Origin: Onchocerca volvulus
Taxonomy: Eukaryota > Nematoda > Chromadorea > Rhabditida > Onchocercidae
NCBI GenBank assembly: GCA_000499405.2
Contig: HG738138.1
Location: 9,670,888-9,734,887 of the forward strand
Reading direction: 5' to 3'
DNA: 64,000 nucleotides
Every line of letters begins with the position of its first letter. Within the stretch, counting starts at the first letter, position 1. The notes under the pieces were generated by a model. The model had not been told where the DNA came from and made no database searches. It saw only the letters and a list, made by a program, of their open reading frames with translations. This document shows, one piece after another, positions 62,409-64,000 of this stretch. A program made the translations under genes and the position numbers.

Positions 62409-63870
62409 TTAATTTTCACGCTCCAATTCATCGATGAACGGCTTTACAGCAGTTCCCTGAATCCAAGTTTGGGATGAAAACGATAGCGTGGACGACCCTT
62501 CTTGTCAATCAAGAATTTTTCAAAGTTCCAGACAACATCATTCGTACCGATCGGATTGTACATCAACTGGTGACGATTTCCAATTACTGGCACTGTTTAC
62601 GAGCAACGTTCCTGTAAAAGAGTTTTTTCCAAAAATAATCATTACGTTTTCCATGAACGTAATGATTATTACGTTCATGGAAAATGTTATCACTACTAGG
62701 CGATTCTTTATATTAAAAATTTGTTTTGATAAACTTCTATGTACTGAACTGTTTATGGAAAACATTTTTTGAGGCAGTAGAATGGATTGCAATATATGTG
62801 GAACCGGCTTTTCAAATCTTAAAAAAGATCCGAAACAAAAATACAAAGTGTTTTCAATAACCGAAATAAAAGAGCGATACTTTCAAAAATTTGTAAAGCG
62901 TATGATCATTTTCACCATTAACTTCGAGTTTGCCGGAAATATGCATATTTTTATGCGGTTCCCAGCCATTTCCTGGTTTATATGTTTCAAACCATTCAAT
63001 AACTCATGATTTTCTGCCGGTTCTTGCAAGAAAAATTGATTGCATGGAAATGCTAGGATTGTGAGCGTTCCATTGGAATCACGTTCAAGCATAGGATTGA
63101 AATCATTGTATTGAAAGGTGTATGCTAAAAATTTGTCATCTACTAAATGTAGAAATTAATAGGATGAAAGAAACCATTATGTCTCTCAGGGATGAAATAT
63201 CTCTAACCTTAGAAAAAAAAGTCAAGACAAACAGGAAAAAAGATTAGGAGTATGGACACATTTTCTGTTTTCACAGTCTTCCTCACCACCTCATCCCTTA
63301 TTCAAGAAAACCGCTTTATCACAGCTTCAACTTTCAATAAGAATAAATAAAATATTTCTCGGAAAAACGAACATTAATATAAATGAAAAATGCACTTTAT
63401 TTAAAATACAAATACTATTTTAGATGTTCTGAGAGAAAAAGAAAATAAGTGTTTACCCAATAAGTGGCAACATTAACGAGTAGGAGAACTTTGTCGCGAT
63501 ATTTCGCTAAACTTTTTTGTGAACCATCTAGTGTTTGAACTTGAAAATCGTACACTGTCTGATTGCTTAATTCACACTTTGTTATATTTGTGGATTTTGG
63601 AGCTGGAAAAGTGCAGTTGGAATCTTTTTCCTCTTTTATAACTGATGTTTTGGATAATTTTGAAGTTTTTCCTGGATAAAAAAAAACTGTCGTATATTTA
63701 CGAACTTATTTTAATACAAATATATTTTGTTTAATCTGGAGGCTTTCCATAATTGATCAATTTATATATCCTTTCATATCAATGTATAATTGTCAACAAA
63801 ACTTACCCAACTGTGCAACAATAAGTTGTACTAGTATCGCATATAATAAAATAAGAAATTGTACGGACAT
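62409..63870 (-). pseudogene. Secreted glutathione peroxidase, filarial cuticular type, apparently disrupted
   Basis: Members reduce lipid hydroperoxides and are secreted to the cuticle surface in filariae, using Cys instead of selenocysteine. Four exon-like blocks: 63807-63870 (signal peptide MSVQFLILLYAILVQLIVA), 63457-63671 (two N-glycosylation sequons, then [11 protein letters not shown] and [10 protein letters not shown]), 62881-63124 ([34 protein letters not shown], then in another frame [13 protein letters not shown]), 62409-62611 ([40 protein letters not shown], then in another frame [15 protein letters not shown]). Lesions: the junction at the active-site residue (after NVATY) is one base out of phase; one base is missing near 62989; an in-frame TAA lies at about 62597-62599 (after ERCS); one base is missing near 62470. 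The other genes here show no frameshifts in their joined exons, so decay is favoured over a generally poor assembly, though local error is possible. Confidence 0.8.
62634..62684. repeat. Overlapping inverted repeats in an A-B-A'-B' arrangement
   Basis: 62634-62647 is the exact reverse complement of 62657-62670 (14 bp), and 62647-62663 is the exact reverse complement of 62668-62684 (17 bp, loop GATT). It lies in the intron between the last two peroxidase blocks. Confidence 0.93.
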
Positions 63871-64000
63871 TTTCACAATATTTTTTGATAATAAAACTAA
63901 AAATTTTTCATGTTACAACGCTCGTTGTACATTTCTATCCCTCAGTAATTTCTGTTACCAACTTCAAAATAAGCAGTGAAATATTAAATTTCACAACAAA
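63871..64000. other. Upstream flank of the peroxidase
   Basis: The minus strand shows AATTTTTAG ending 26 bases before the ATG at 63870, a possible trans-splice acceptor. Nothing else is visible to the window edge. Confidence 0.4.

Noticed and set aside
1..64000. CRISPR arrays, bacterial operons, tRNA or rRNA genes
   Set aside because: No regularly spaced identical repeats, no Shine-Dalgarno-led gene strings, and no cloverleaf or rRNA core that I could recognise by eye; a tRNAscan or Rfam run would be decisive.

Overview
This window looks like nuclear DNA from a nematode, most likely a filarial or other spirurid (clade III) worm. It is AT-rich, its genes are cut into many small exons with TTTTCAG/TTTTAG-type acceptors, several start codons lie just after a candidate trans-splice acceptor, and the proteins match LIN-45, EGL-15 and the filarial secreted glutathione peroxidase family. 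The organism call is inferred from these family resemblances; no search was run.

Layout. 1-98: a possible last exon of an upstream gene. 2070-7053 (+): a complete Raf kinase (lin-45). 10067-14446: a decayed Helitron, with a 512-base assembly gap, frameshifts, a nonsense codon, an internal deletion and a nested 385-bp element that looks like a solo LTR, followed by tandem repeats. 20857-23903 (+): a soluble tyrosine phosphatase. 25249-31440 (-): the Rab3GAP catalytic subunit. 33514-40189 (+): an uncharacterised cysteine-rich CXC-type protein. 47621-57133 (+): an FGF receptor (egl-15). 58020-61032 (-): a heterotrimeric G protein alpha subunit. 62409-63870 (-): a secreted glutathione peroxidase that appears broken. 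The intergenic stretches of 1-7 kb show only simple repeats and hairpins.

The exon models were built by hand. For every protein-coding gene except the peroxidase, the exon phases close into one open frame. FGFR and Raf belong to the same conserved pathway (EGL-15, SEM-5, LET-60 Ras, LIN-45), but nothing in the sequence shows that they are co-regulated. Rab3GAP and the G-alpha subunit act in vesicle traffic and receptor signalling.

Points most worth a second look: two adjacent phase-symmetric cassette exons in the FGFR ectodomain (the position of the C. elegans 5A/5B choice); the multiply disabled peroxidase; an LTR-like insertion inside a Helitron that preserves its target-site duplication; the unnamed CXC protein; a GG in place of the GT donor in the G-alpha gene; and two hairpins, one with 26-bp perfect arms and one with an A-B-A'-B' layout that looks like a template-switch footprint.
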